Origin: an uncultured Sphingomonas sp.
GTDB taxonomy: Bacteria; Pseudomonadota; Alphaproteobacteria; Sphingomonadales; Sphingomonadaceae
Length of the DNA stretch: 64,000 bases
Reading direction: 5' to 3'
Assembly (NCBI GenBank): GCA_913776255.1
Contig: CAJYLV010000022.1
Coordinates: 25,254-89,253, forward strand
The notes beneath the pieces were generated by a model that saw only the letters and a list, made by a program, of their open reading frames with translations, was not told the DNA's origin and did not search any database. Made by a program: the position numbers and the translations under genes. Below, one piece after another: positions 40,008 through 49,048 of the stretch (positions are counted from its first letter, which is position 1; each line of letters begins with the position of its first letter).

Positions 40008-40898
40008 ATGCAAAGTTACGCCGCGCCTGCCCGCCCGATCGTCGCCGCCATGGCAGCCGCCGCCGCCGCCGAGCCGGCGCGCGCGGTCGCGTTTCAGGGC
40101 GCGCCGGGCGCGAACAGCCATGTCGCGGTGCTGGAAGCGTTCCCCGACGCGCTGCCGCTGCCGTGCTTCAGCTTCGAGGACGCGCTGGACGCGGTGAAGA
40201 CCGGCGCGGCCGATTGCGCGATCATCCCGATCGAGAATTCGCTGCACGGCCGCGTCGCCGACATGCACTTCCTGCTTCCCGAATCCGGGCTGGTGATCAC
40301 CGGCGAGCATTTCCTCGGCATCCGCCACGCGTTGATCGGCTGCGGCCCGCGTGACGGCGTGCAACAGGCGATGAGCCATCCGCAGGCGCTGGGGCAATGC
40401 CGGCACTGGCTGAAGGCGCACGGCATCGCGCCGGTCAATTATCCCGACACCGCGGGCGCGGCGGCGGTGGTCGCCGAGCTGCGCGATCCGACGGTGGCGG
40501 CGCTCGCCCCGCCGGGCGCGGCCGCGATCTACGGACTGGAACTGCTGGCGACCGACATCGCCGATGCCGACCACAATACCACGCGCTTCGTCACGCTGGC
40601 GCGCGGTGCGCGGTCGCTGTCGGGCGAGGGACCGTGGATGACGACCTTCATCTTCGCGGTGAAGAACGTCCCCGCCGCGCTCTACAAGGCGATGGGCGGG
40701 TTCGCGACCAACGGCGTCAACATGACCAAGCTGGAAAGCTATCAGACCGGCGGCAGCTTTGCGGCGACCGAATTCTATTGCGACGTCGAGGGCCGGCCCG
40801 GCGACCCGGCATTTGATCGTGCGATGGAGGAGCTGGGCTTCCACGCCAAATGGGTGCGGGTGCTCGGCACCTATGCGCAGGCGCGCAAGCGTGGGTGA
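40008..40898 (+). CDS. pheA: Prephenate dehydratase
   Basis: VAFQGAPGANSHVAVLEAFPDALPLPCFSFEDALDAVKTGAADCAIIPIENSLHGRV; ACT domain with LESYQTGGSFAATEFYCDVEG. Confidence 0.95.
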   Translation: MQSYAAPARPIVAAMAAAAAAEPARAVAFQGAPGANSHVAVLEAFPDALPLPCFSFEDALDAVKTGAADCAIIPIENSLHGRVADMHFLLPESGLVITGEHFLGIRHALIGCGPRDGVQQAMSHPQALGQCRHWLKAHGIAPVNYPDTAGAAAVVAELRDPTVAALAPPGAAAIYGLELLATDIADADHNTTRFVTLARGARSLSGEGPWMTTFIFAVKNVPAALYKAMGGFATNGVNMTKLESYQTGGSFAATEFYCDVEGRPGDPAFDRAMEELGFHAKWVRVLGTYAQARKRG

Positions 40899-40905
40899 CT
40901 TCGCC

Positions 40906-40982
40906 CGTCATTGCGAGCGTAGCGAAGCAATCCAGGGCCGGATCAGGACGCCCTGCATTGCTTCGCTACGCTCGCGATGACG
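40906..40982 (-). repeat. Family A 77-bp palindromic element, copy A5 (inverted loop orientation)
   Basis: CGTCATTGCGAGCGTAGCGAAGCAATCCAGGGCCGGATCAGGACGCCCTGCATTGCTTCGCTACGCTCGCGATGACG. Confidence 0.9.
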
Positions 40983-40993
40983 AAAAGGGGCGA

Positions 40994-41200
40994 TCAGATC
41001 GCCGCGGCCGAATCGGTGATGACGCCCCATGCCGCGTAGCTGGCGGCCATCAGCGCCACCGAGCAGGTGATCCCGAACAGCACGTACCCGATATAGTTGA
41101 GCATCGGCGGGTTGGCGCGCTCCAGCTTGCGGTTGCGCGAGGCGCCCGTCAGCACGAAACTCAGCAGCATTCCATACGTCAGTGCAACGGCTTCGATCAT
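40994..41200 (-). CDS. Small hypothetical membrane protein (68 aa)
   Basis: Two predicted TM segments: MIEAVALTYGMLLSFVLTG and YIGYVLFGITCSVALMAASYAAWGVI. Confidence 0.6.
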   Translation of the reverse strand: MIEAVALTYGMLLSFVLTGASRNRKLERANPPMLNYIGYVLFGITCSVALMAASYAAWGVITDSAAAI

Positions 41201-41342
41201 TACCCGCCCCTCGGCTCCAGCTAAAATTGCGCACGCCCCCCGGCGTCCGTGCGCGATTAACCATATCGGCGGTCCGTCACGAAGTCGTTAACGCGCGCCT
41301 CGCCGCTTGCCTCCCACGCTTCGCCGACTAACAGGCATTTTC

Positions 41343-42014
41343 ATGCCCATCCGACTCGCCGTCTTCGATTGCGACGGCACGCTCGTCGACAGTCAGGCCA
41401 ACATCTGCCGTGCCATGGAGCACGCCTTTGCCGCGCTCGGGCTGGTCGCGCCGCCGCGCCCGGCGATCCGTGCGATCGTCGGGTTGAGCCTCGTCGAGGC
41501 GATGGCGCTGCTCGCCCCCGCGCTCGATCCGGCGGTGCATCTGGCGCTGGCCGATGCGTACAGGATGATCTTCCGCCGGATGCGCGAGGACGGCGAACTC
41601 GATGCCGAGCCGCTCTACGACGGGCTGGTCGCGGCGCTCGACGCGCTGGCGGCGGACGGCTGGTCGTTCGGCGTCGCGACCGGCAAGTCGGATCGCGGCC
41701 TCGCGCACGTGCTGGCGGTCCACAGGCTCGCCGACCGCTTCGTCACCTTGCAGACCGCCGACCGGCATCCTTCCAAGCCCGATCCCGCGATGCTGCACGC
41801 CGCGATGGCGCAGGCCGGCGCGCTGCCCCATATGACCGCGATGATCGGCGACACCACGTTCGACATGACGATGGCGCGCGCGGCGGGTGCGCGCGCGATC
41901 GGCGTCAGTTGGGGCTATCACCGCGAGGATGCGCTGTGGCAGGCGGGCGCCGAGCGCATCGCGCATCGCTGCGCCGAGCTGCCCCGGTGTCTCTCGGCGA
42001 GTCTGGCGGCATGA
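41343..42014 (+). CDS. HAD family hydrolase (phosphoglycolate phosphatase-like)
   Basis: MPIRLAVFDCDGTLVDSQANICRAMEHAF; GVATGKSDRGL; MIGDTTFDMTMARAAGARAIGVSWGYH. Confidence 0.93.
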   Translation: MPIRLAVFDCDGTLVDSQANICRAMEHAFAALGLVAPPRPAIRAIVGLSLVEAMALLAPALDPAVHLALADAYRMIFRRMREDGELDAEPLYDGLVAALDALAADGWSFGVATGKSDRGLAHVLAVHRLADRFVTLQTADRHPSKPDPAMLHAAMAQAGALPHMTAMIGDTTFDMTMARAAGARAIGVSWGYHREDALWQAGAERIAHRCAELPRCLSASLAA

Positions 42015-42217
42015 GCGATCCGGCCCGCGCGCGCTGGGCGGCGATCGTCGCGACGCGGCTGGCCGGGACCGCCGGCGCGCTGCTCGGCGTGGTGTTGCTC
42101 GGGCGCGCGCAGGCGCTCCCGGCGAAACTGCTTGGCGTCGCGATCGTCGTCAGCGCCTTGTGGATGATCGCGACCGTACCCCGCGCGCTGGCGCGGCGCT
42201 GGAGGAGCCCGAAGTGA
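42011..42217 (+). CDS. Small hypothetical membrane protein (68 aa), translationally coupled
   Basis: MSDPARARWAAIVATRLAGTAGALLGVVLLGRAQALPAKLLGVAIVVSALWMIATVPRALARRWRSPK; ATGA overlap with HAD gene, GTGA overlap with next gene. Confidence 0.7.
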   Translation: MSDPARARWAAIVATRLAGTAGALLGVVLLGRAQALPAKLLGVAIVVSALWMIATVPRALARRWRSPK

Positions 42218-42930
42218 AGCGTTTCTGGACCGAGGTGACGGTGGATGCCGACCGCGCGATCCGGCTCGACTCGCGCCCGGTGCGGACGCCGGGGCGCGCG
42301 CCGCTCGCGCTGCCGACCGCCGCGCTGGCCGAGGCGGTCGCCGACGAGTGGCGCGCGGTCGGCGAGACGCTCGACCCGCGCGCGATGCCGCTGACCGGGC
42401 TCGCCAACGCCGCGATCGACCGCATCGCGCCCGCCCCGGACGGATTTGCCGCCGGGCTGGCCGCTTATGCCGAGAGCGACCTGCTCTGCTATCGCGCCGA
42501 CGCGCCCGCCGAACTGGTCGCGCGGCAGGCGGCGGCATGGGACCCGCTGCTCGACTGGGCGCGCGACCGCTATGACGTGCATTTCGCGATCGTCACCGGC
42601 GTGATGCACCGCGCGCAACCGCCCGCCACGATCGCGCGGCTGGGTGAGGCGGTGGCGAGTCGCGACGCCTTCGCGCTCGCGCCGCTGTCGCCGCTGGTGA
42701 CGCTGACCGGCACCTTGGTCGGCGCGCTGGGCCTTGCCGAGGGTGCGGTGACGCCGGACGCGCTGTGGCAGGCGGCGATGGTCGACGAGGACTGGCAGGC
42801 CGAACGCTGGGGCGAGGACCCGCTCGCGACGCAGGCGCGCGAGGGCAAGCGCCGCGACTATGACGCCGCGGCGCGGTTCCTGTCGTTGCTGGACGACGGC
42901 CGCGCGGGTTGCGGGCACGATCGCGAATAG
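42214..42930 (+). CDS. ATP12 family F1-ATPase assembly chaperone
   Basis: VKRFWTEVTVDADRAIRLDSRPVRTPGRAPLALPTAALAEAVADEWRA; ESDLLCYRAD; WDPLLDWARDRYDVHF. Confidence 0.93.
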   Translation: MKRFWTEVTVDADRAIRLDSRPVRTPGRAPLALPTAALAEAVADEWRAVGETLDPRAMPLTGLANAAIDRIAPAPDGFAAGLAAYAESDLLCYRADAPAELVARQAAAWDPLLDWARDRYDVHFAIVTGVMHRAQPPATIARLGEAVASRDAFALAPLSPLVTLTGTLVGALGLAEGAVTPDALWQAAMVDEDWQAERWGEDPLATQAREGKRRDYDAAARFLSLLDDGRAGCGHDRE

Positions 42931-42971
42931 GGCATAGCCCCGTAACGATCGACGAGAGAGGACGCTGAGCG

Positions 42972-43514
42972 ATGCGCACGGGCTGGATGGTGGCGATGAT
43001 CGCAGCGGCATCGATCGCCGGGGCGCCTGCGCTGGCGCAGGATAGCGACGGGACCGACCATCCGCTGCTCCCGCGCTGTGCCGGCGCCGAGATCGACGGC
43101 TATCGCGGACCGTCGCAGGACGAGGTGACGATCCCGACCGGCCCGATCGCCGCCGAGGACGACACCGCCAACCGTCGTCTGCTCACCGGACAGGTCACCC
43201 ATATCGATTACCGCATCAAGCCGGCGACCGCGCCGCTCCAGATCGAGCGTCATTACGCCGATCTGCTGAAAAGCGCCGGGTTCGAGACGGTGTTCGCCTG
43301 CACCGGCCCCGCCTGCGGACGCGACATGGGCGCGCTGATCCTCAACTCGGGCAAGGTCGCGCCGACCGGGCTGGCGGACGGATTGTTCAACGACCGCATC
43401 CGCGTCCGCATCGCGCGGCGCGCCGACATTTGGGTGCTGCTCCACATCGCCGAGGGGCCGGACCGGTCGCAGGTGTTCGAGACGGTGGTCGAGGGCGCGA
43501 CGGCGGCACAGTAA
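42972..43514 (+). CDS. Secreted hypothetical protein (possibly DUF4892-like)
   Basis: Signal peptide MRTGWMVAMIAAASIAGAPALAQ; LQIERHYADLLKSAGFETVFAC...CGRDMGALIL. Confidence 0.65.
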   Translation: MRTGWMVAMIAAASIAGAPALAQDSDGTDHPLLPRCAGAEIDGYRGPSQDEVTIPTGPIAAEDDTANRRLLTGQVTHIDYRIKPATAPLQIERHYADLLKSAGFETVFACTGPACGRDMGALILNSGKVAPTGLADGLFNDRIRVRIARRADIWVLLHIAEGPDRSQVFETVVEGATAAQ

Positions 43515-43567
43515 GCGCCGTCATGGACGGACAGGCGGAAGGAAGGAATGCTGCCACCCGCCAATCC

Positions 43568-43758
43568 CGTCATTCCCGCGGAAGCAAGACTTATGCGAAA
43601 CCCTGTTCTGTACCCCGGCGAAGGCCGGGGCCTAGGTGGGGGACGTTTGTAATTGATCGAAAGGCTTTCCCGACTGGACCCCGGCCTCCGCCGGGGTACG
43701 GCTCTCGATCAGGCATGGATAGGACTTCCGCAGAGGTCCCGCGTACGCGCGAATGGCG
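43568..43758 (+). repeat. Family D compound palindromic element, copy D2 (191 bp)
   Basis: Outer arms CGTCATTCCCGCGGAAGCAAGAC / GGTCCCGCGTACGCGCGAATGGCG; core TACCCCGGCGAAGGCCGGGG...CCCCGGCCTCCGCCGGGGTA. Confidence 0.82.
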
Positions 43759-43768
43759 TCCCTAGCCC

Positions 43769-44428
43769 CTACCCCGCCGGCGTGCGCAGCTTGCGGATGA
43801 AGCCGATCAGCCCGGTCTGGCGCGAGCGCTTCAGCCGCTCGGCGGCGAGGATCGTCTTCACCTTGGTGTAGCAGCTCTCGACATCGTCGTTGACCAGCAC
43901 ATAGTCATAGCCGTCCCAGTGGCTGATCTCGGCATCGGCGCGGCTCATCCGGCGCTCGATGATCTCCTGCGCATCGGTGGCGCGGCCCTCGAGCCGGCGG
44001 CGCAGTTCCTCCATCGACGGCGGCAGGATGAAGACGCGCACCACGTCGCCGCCCGCGATCTGGTGGAGCTGCTGCGCGCCCTGCCAGTCGATGTCGAACA
44101 GCACGTCCTTGCCCGCCGACAGCATCGCATCGACCGGCGCGCGCGGCGTGCCGTAACGCTGGTCGAAGACGTGCGCCCATTCGAGGAATTCGTGATTCGC
44201 CGCCATCTCGCGGAATTTGTCCAGCGAGACGAAATGGTAATCGCGCCCATCCTCCTCGCCCTTGCGGATCGCGCGGGTGGTGGCGGACACCGACAGCGAC
44301 AGTTCGGGCTCGCTGGCGAGCAGCATCCGCGCGATCGTCGACTTCCCCGCGCCGGACGGCGAGGACAGGACGAACAACAATCCGCGACGCTTCATGTGGT
44401 GCGGGTCGGCGGTCAGGCGATCGGGCAT
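43769..44428 (-). CDS. gmk: Guanylate kinase
   Basis: MKRRGLLFVLSSPSGAGKSTIARMLL; TTRAIRKGEEDGRDYHFVSLDKF; start could be 44395. Confidence 0.96.
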   Translation of the reverse strand: MPDRLTADPHHMKRRGLLFVLSSPSGAGKSTIARMLLASEPELSLSVSATTRAIRKGEEDGRDYHFVSLDKFREMAANHEFLEWAHVFDQRYGTPRAPVDAMLSAGKDVLFDIDWQGAQQLHQIAGGDVVRVFILPPSMEELRRRLEGRATDAQEIIERRMSRADAEISHWDGYDYVLVNDDVESCYTKVKTILAAERLKRSRQTGLIGFIRKLRTPAG

Positions 44429-44459
44429 GGGGGCTGATGCCCCGCCCTGTACGCTTGCG

Positions 44460-45290
44460 TCAAGCGCGCAGCCGCGCCGCGTGCCACGCGAGGTGATCGG
44501 CCATGAAGGTCGAGATGAAATGATAGCTGTGGTCATAGCCCGGCCGCACCCGCAGCGTCAGGTCGATTCCGGCATCGGCACAGGCGGTCGCGAGCAGGTC
44601 GGGGCGGAGTTGCTCGGCCAGGAACGAATCGGCATCGCCCTGATCGACCAGGATTTCCGGCACGCGCGCGCCATCCTCGATCAGCGCGACCGAGTCGTGG
44701 CGGCGCTGGGCCGCCACATCGTCGCCCAGATAGCGGTCGAGCGCCTTGCCCCACGGCACCTTCGTCGGGGCGACGATCGGCGCGAAGGCCGAGACAGCGC
44801 GGAACCGCTCCGGGTGGCGCAGCGCGACGGTCAACGCGCCATGCCCGCCCATCGAATGTCCCATGATCGACTGGCGCGTCGTGTCGGCGGGAAAGTGTTC
44901 GCCGATCAGCGCCGGCAGTTCGGCGGTGACATAGGACCACATCCGGTAATGCGTCGCCCAAGGCGCCTCAGTCGCGTCGACGTAGAAGCCGGCGCCCTTG
45001 GCGAAATCCCAGGCGTCCTCGTCGGGCACGTCGTCACCGCGCGGGCTGGTGTCGGGCGCGACGAAGATCAGCCCGTGCTCGGCGCAGGCGCGGCGGAATT
45101 CGCCCTTGTCGGTGACATTGGCGTGCGTGCAGGTGAGTCCCGACAGATACCAGACCACCGGCAGTGTCGCGCCCGGCGCGTGCGCGGGGACATAGACCGA
45201 AAAGGTCATGTCGGTGCCGGTCGCGGTCGAGCGGTGGCGGTACACGCCCTGCGTTCCGCCATGCGCGCGGGCGGTGGAGACGGTTTCCAT
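44460..45290 (-). CDS. fghA: S-formylglutathione hydrolase
   Basis: PVVWYLSGLTCTHANVTDKGEFRRACAEHGLIFVAPDTSPRG; IMGHSMGGHGALTVAL. Confidence 0.95.
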   Translation of the reverse strand: METVSTARAHGGTQGVYRHRSTATGTDMTFSVYVPAHAPGATLPVVWYLSGLTCTHANVTDKGEFRRACAEHGLIFVAPDTSPRGDDVPDEDAWDFAKGAGFYVDATEAPWATHYRMWSYVTAELPALIGEHFPADTTRQSIMGHSMGGHGALTVALRHPERFRAVSAFAPIVAPTKVPWGKALDRYLGDDVAAQRRHDSVALIEDGARVPEILVDQGDADSFLAEQLRPDLLATACADAGIDLTLRVRPGYDHSYHFISTFMADHLAWHAARLRA

Positions 45291-45361
45291 CGATGATCCT
45301 TTCGGAATGAACTGCGTGATGACTGGCGGAGCGAACATCCGAACGGATGAGCCCTCCCGTC

Positions 45362-45441
45362 CGTCGCCCCGGACCTGATCCGGGGCCCCGCTGCTACTCC
45401 GGTCGCGAGAAGCGGGATCCCGGATCAAGTCCGGGATGACG
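45362..45441 (+). repeat. Family B palindromic element, copy B5
   Basis: CGTCGCCCCGGACCTGATCCGGGGCCCCGCTGCT...AAGCGGGATCCCGGATCAAGTCCGGGATGACG. Confidence 0.87.
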
Positions 45442-45464
45442 GGAAGGTAACCGCTCGCCCTAGA

Positions 45465-45848
45465 TCACGCCGGCACGCGATACGCGCCGCACAGCTTGTT
45501 GCCGTCCGGATCGCGCAGATAGGCGAGGTAGAGCTGCCCGAACGGGCTGGTGCGCACGCCCGGCGCGTCCTCGATCGCGGTGCCGCCGTTGGCGACGCCC
45601 GCCGCGTGCCACGTCTGCGCCTGCTCCGGCCCGGTCATGCGAAAACCGATCGTCCCGCCATTGGCGTGGCACGCCGGTTCGCCATCGATCGGCCGCGAGA
45701 TCATGAACAACGCACCATCATGCGCATAGACGACGCGGCCCTTGTCGTCCTGCCGCCCCTCGCGCCCGCCCAGCGCGGCGAAGAGCGCGTCGTAGAATGT
45801 CTTCGACCGTGCCACGTCGTTCGATCCGACCATCACATGACTGAACAT
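45465..45848 (-). CDS. VOC family (glyoxalase-like) protein
   Basis: MFSHVMVGSNDVARSKTFYDALFAALGG...YLRDPDGNKLCGAYR. Confidence 0.9.
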   Translation of the reverse strand: MFSHVMVGSNDVARSKTFYDALFAALGGREGRQDDKGRVVYAHDGALFMISRPIDGEPACHANGGTIGFRMTGPEQAQTWHAAGVANGGTAIEDAPGVRTSPFGQLYLAYLRDPDGNKLCGAYRVPA

Positions 45849-45862
45849 CTTCGTCCTCTCCC

Positions 45863-46969
45863 TCAATAGACCACGACGCTGCGGATGCTCTCGCCGGCAT
45901 GCATCAGGTCGAAGCCCTTGTTGATCTCGTCCAGCGTGAGCCGATGCGTGATCATCGGATCGATCTGGATCATCCCGTTCATATACCAGTCGACGATCTT
46001 CGGCACGTCGGTCCGCCCGCGCGCGCCGCCGAATGCGGTGCCCTTCCAGACCCGTCCGGTGACGAGCTGGAACGGCCGCGTGCTGATCTCCTTGCCCGCC
46101 TCGGCGACGCCGATCACGATCGACTCGCCCCAGCCGCGATGGGCGCTTTCCAGCGCCTGCCGCATCACGACGGTGTTGCCGGTACAGTCGAACGTATAGT
46201 CGCCGCCGCCGTCGGTCAGCGCGACCAGATGCTGGACGACGTCGCCAACGTCCTTGGGATTGACGAAGTCGGTCATCCCGAACTGCCGCCCCCATTCCTC
46301 GCGGTCGGGGTTGATGTCGACCCCGACGATCCGCGCCGCGCCGGCCAGCTTCGCGCCCTGGATGACGTTGAGCCCGATCCCGCCGAGCCCGAACACGATC
46401 ACCGTCGCGCCGACCTCGACCTTGGCGGTGTTGATTACCGCGCCGACCCCGGTGGTGACGCCGCAGCCGATATAGCAGCTGGTGTCGAACGGCGCGTCCG
46501 GGCGGATCTTCGCCACCGCGATCTCGGGCAGCACGGTGAAGTTCGAGAAGGTCGAGCAGCCCATATAATGGTAGATCGGCTGCCCCTTGTAGCTGAAGCG
46601 CGTCGTGCCGTCGGGCATCAGCCCCTTGCCCTGCGTCGCGCGGATCGCGGTGCACAGGTTGGTCTTGCCGCTGAGGCACGACTTACACTGGCGACATTCC
46701 GGCGTGTAGAGCGGGATGACGTGATCGCCCGGCACGACGCTGGTCACGCCCGCGCCGACCTCGCGCACCACGCCGCAACCCTCGTGGCCGAGCACGCTGG
46801 GGAACAGCCCCTCGCTGTCGAACCCGTCGAGCGTATAGGCATCGGTGTGGCAGATGCCGGTCGCCATGATCTCGACCAGCACCTCGCCGGTCTTCGGGCC
46901 TTCGAGATCGAGCTCGACGATCTCCAGCGGCTTCTTTGCCTCGAACGCGACGGCGGCGCGGGTCTTCAT
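45863..46969 (-). CDS. frmA: S-(hydroxymethyl)glutathione dehydrogenase / class III alcohol dehydrogenase
   Basis: [83 protein letters not shown]. Confidence 0.97.
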   Translation of the reverse strand: MKTRAAVAFEAKKPLEIVELDLEGPKTGEVLVEIMATGICHTDAYTLDGFDSEGLFPSVLGHEGCGVVREVGAGVTSVVPGDHVIPLYTPECRQCKSCLSGKTNLCTAIRATQGKGLMPDGTTRFSYKGQPIYHYMGCSTFSNFTVLPEIAVAKIRPDAPFDTSCYIGCGVTTGVGAVINTAKVEVGATVIVFGLGGIGLNVIQGAKLAGAARIVGVDINPDREEWGRQFGMTDFVNPKDVGDVVQHLVALTDGGGDYTFDCTGNTVVMRQALESAHRGWGESIVIGVAEAGKEISTRPFQLVTGRVWKGTAFGGARGRTDVPKIVDWYMNGMIQIDPMITHRLTLDEINKGFDLMHAGESIRSVVVY

Positions 46970-47070
46970 GGGGGCAACCTCTTCGTCTGTGACCGGCGGC
47001 GTCTTAGGCGGCGCGGGCGGGCGTGTTCAAGCCGGAGCACGCGCGGCGACGCAATGCTGCGAAGAGTGAT

Positions 47071-47210
47071 GTTCACGCGGAGGCGCGGAGACGCGGAGAA
47101 AGAAAGTGAGCGTCTTCCGGTCGAACTGTCGGTCCCGCCGCAGGCTTACCCGACTTCACGATCGGAAGACCCTCTTCTATTCCTCCGCGCCTCCGCGCCT
47201 CCGCGTGAAC
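47071..47210 (+). repeat. Family F inverted repeat (single copy here)
   Basis: GTTCACGCGGAGGCGCGGAGACGCGGAG...CTCCGCGCCTCCGCGCCTCCGCGTGAAC. Confidence 0.88.
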
Positions 47211-47261
47211 CAAATATCTTGCCGGCTTCGCGCGCACCCACGACCCCGCTACACCCGCACG

Positions 47262-48401
47262 ATGACCAACCGCCCCCTCGCCGGCCTACGCGTCCTCGAA
47301 CTCGCGCGCATCCTCGCCGGCCCGTGGGCGGGACAGTTGCTCGCCGACCTCGGCGCGGACGTCATCAAGGTCGAGCGCCCCGGCGAAGGCGACGACACCC
47401 GCCACTGGGGCCCGCCGTTCGTCGCCGACACGCCCGGCGCGCGCGGCTCGGCGGCCTATTATCACGCCTGCAATCGCGGCAAGCGTTCGGTCGCGATCGA
47501 CATCGCCACGGCGGAAGGACAGGCGCAGGTCCGCGCGCTCGCCGCCGGGGCGGACGTGGTGATCGAGAATTACAAGGTCGGCGGCCTCGTCAAATACGGG
47601 CTCGACCCCGCCGCGCTGCGCGCCGCCGACCCGCGGCTGATCGTCTGTTCGATCACCGGCTTCGGGCAGGACGGCCCCTATGCGCAGCGCGCCGGCTACG
47701 ACTTCATCATCCAGGGCATGGGCGGGATGATGTCGATCACCGGCGAGCCCGACGGCCCGCCGCAGAAGGGCGGCGTCGCGCACGCCGATCTGTTCACCGG
47801 CGTCTACGCCACCGTCGCGATCCTCGCCGCATTGGTCGCGCGCACAGCGAGCGGCGTCGGCACGCATATCGACATGGCACTGCTCGACACGCAGGTCGCG
47901 GTGCTCGCCAATCAGGCGCTCAACTGGATGGCGAGCGGCGTGGTGCCGCAGCGCGTCGGCAACGGCCACCCCAATCTCGCGCCCTACCAGAGCTTTCCGA
48001 CCGGCGACGGCGACCTGATCGTCGCGGTCGGCAACGATCGCCAGTTCGCGAAACTGTGCGCGGTGCTGGCAGTGCCGGCGCTGGCGGAGGACGCGCGCTT
48101 CGCGACCAACCCGGCGCGCGTGGCCAACCGCGCCGCCCTGCTGCCGCTGCTGGTCGCGCGCACCGTGCTGTGGCGCGCCGCCGATTTGCTCGCCGCGCTG
48201 GAGGCGGCGGGGGTGCCGGTCGGCCCGGTCAACCGCATCGACCAGGTCTTCGCCGACCCGCAGGTGATCGCGCGCGGGATGCAGCTGGCGATGGCCGGAA
48301 TTCCCGGCCTCGCCTCCCCGATCCGCTACGACGGCGAACGCGCGGTTGCGGCGCGAGCGAGCCCGCGGCTGGGGGAACATGCGGGGGCAGCGTGGCTGTG
48401 A
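47262..48401 (+). CDS. CaiB/BaiF family CoA-transferase
   Basis: LAGLRVLELARILAGPWAGQLLADLGADVIKVERPGEGDDTRHWGPPF; YDFIIQGMGGMMSITGEPDGPPQKGGVAHADLFTG. Confidence 0.95.
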   Translation: MTNRPLAGLRVLELARILAGPWAGQLLADLGADVIKVERPGEGDDTRHWGPPFVADTPGARGSAAYYHACNRGKRSVAIDIATAEGQAQVRALAAGADVVIENYKVGGLVKYGLDPAALRAADPRLIVCSITGFGQDGPYAQRAGYDFIIQGMGGMMSITGEPDGPPQKGGVAHADLFTGVYATVAILAALVARTASGVGTHIDMALLDTQVAVLANQALNWMASGVVPQRVGNGHPNLAPYQSFPTGDGDLIVAVGNDRQFAKLCAVLAVPALAEDARFATNPARVANRAALLPLLVARTVLWRAADLLAALEAAGVPVGPVNRIDQVFADPQVIARGMQLAMAGIPGLASPIRYDGERAVAARASPRLGEHAGAAWL

Positions 48402-48564
48402 GGGTGGGAACACACAAAAGGCGATCCGCTGCGATCTAATATTTGTGCCTGCCTAAGTACGTCCGAGCCATGTGGGCTAGAAGATTCGCCTCCTCTGCGG
48501 CTGATCTTGTCGGATGGCCTAACGCAGCCTTGCAATCCTTTCTTTAGCATGCTCGAAGGGTGTC

Positions 48565-48870
48565 ATGGAAAATCCGCTGACAAACCCGCTCGTCTTTGGA
48601 TTTCTGGTCGCTTCCGGCGCAACCATCTTGATCGCTCTACTAGTTTGGCTTGTCGGGCGGAAATTCAGGAAAACGGACGTTGCTAGAAAGTACGCGCTTC
48701 TCGTGGCGACAGGCTTTTCCTACGGTCGCTTCATTGGCATGGAAGCTATTTCCGACCCGTTGACCGCAGGCACCACAATCGGCGCTGCTACAGCTTTGGC
48801 CGCACTCTGGTATACTTGCTATTTTCGTTCCCGACGGGAAGCTGTCGGGAACGAAGGCGACGCGGTTTAA
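48565..48870 (+). CDS. Small hypothetical membrane protein (101 aa) in a locally lower-GC segment
   Basis: MENPLTNPLVFGFLVASGATILIALLVWLVGRKFRKTDVARKYALLVATGFSYGRFIGME...; two or three hydrophobic segments; distinct codon usage. Confidence 0.55.
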   Translation: MENPLTNPLVFGFLVASGATILIALLVWLVGRKFRKTDVARKYALLVATGFSYGRFIGMEAISDPLTAGTTIGAATALAALWYTCYFRSRREAVGNEGDAV

Positions 48871-48886
48871 AGGCGCAGTGATCGAG

Positions 48887-48905
48887 TAAACGGCTTATCC
48901 GTTTA
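48887..48905. other. Short perfect hairpin downstream of the 101-aa ORF (possible terminator without a strong T-tract)
   Basis: TAAACGG-CTTAT-CCGTTTA. Confidence 0.4.
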
Positions 48906-49048
48906 TCACCAATTGCGGACATCGAGGCGAAGGCATTCGTGCCCTCAGCCGTACCCTCTCCGCGGTCCGGCCGCTAACCGCCCGCGATGTCGACCGACGG
49001 CTCACCGCGATCTCCCGGCACGGGCGGGTCAGCACCGCGCGACCGTGT

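Noticed and set aside
45899-48439. 846-aa plus-strand ORF
   Set aside because: Runs antisense to frmA and then out of frame through the CoA-transferase; shadow ORF.
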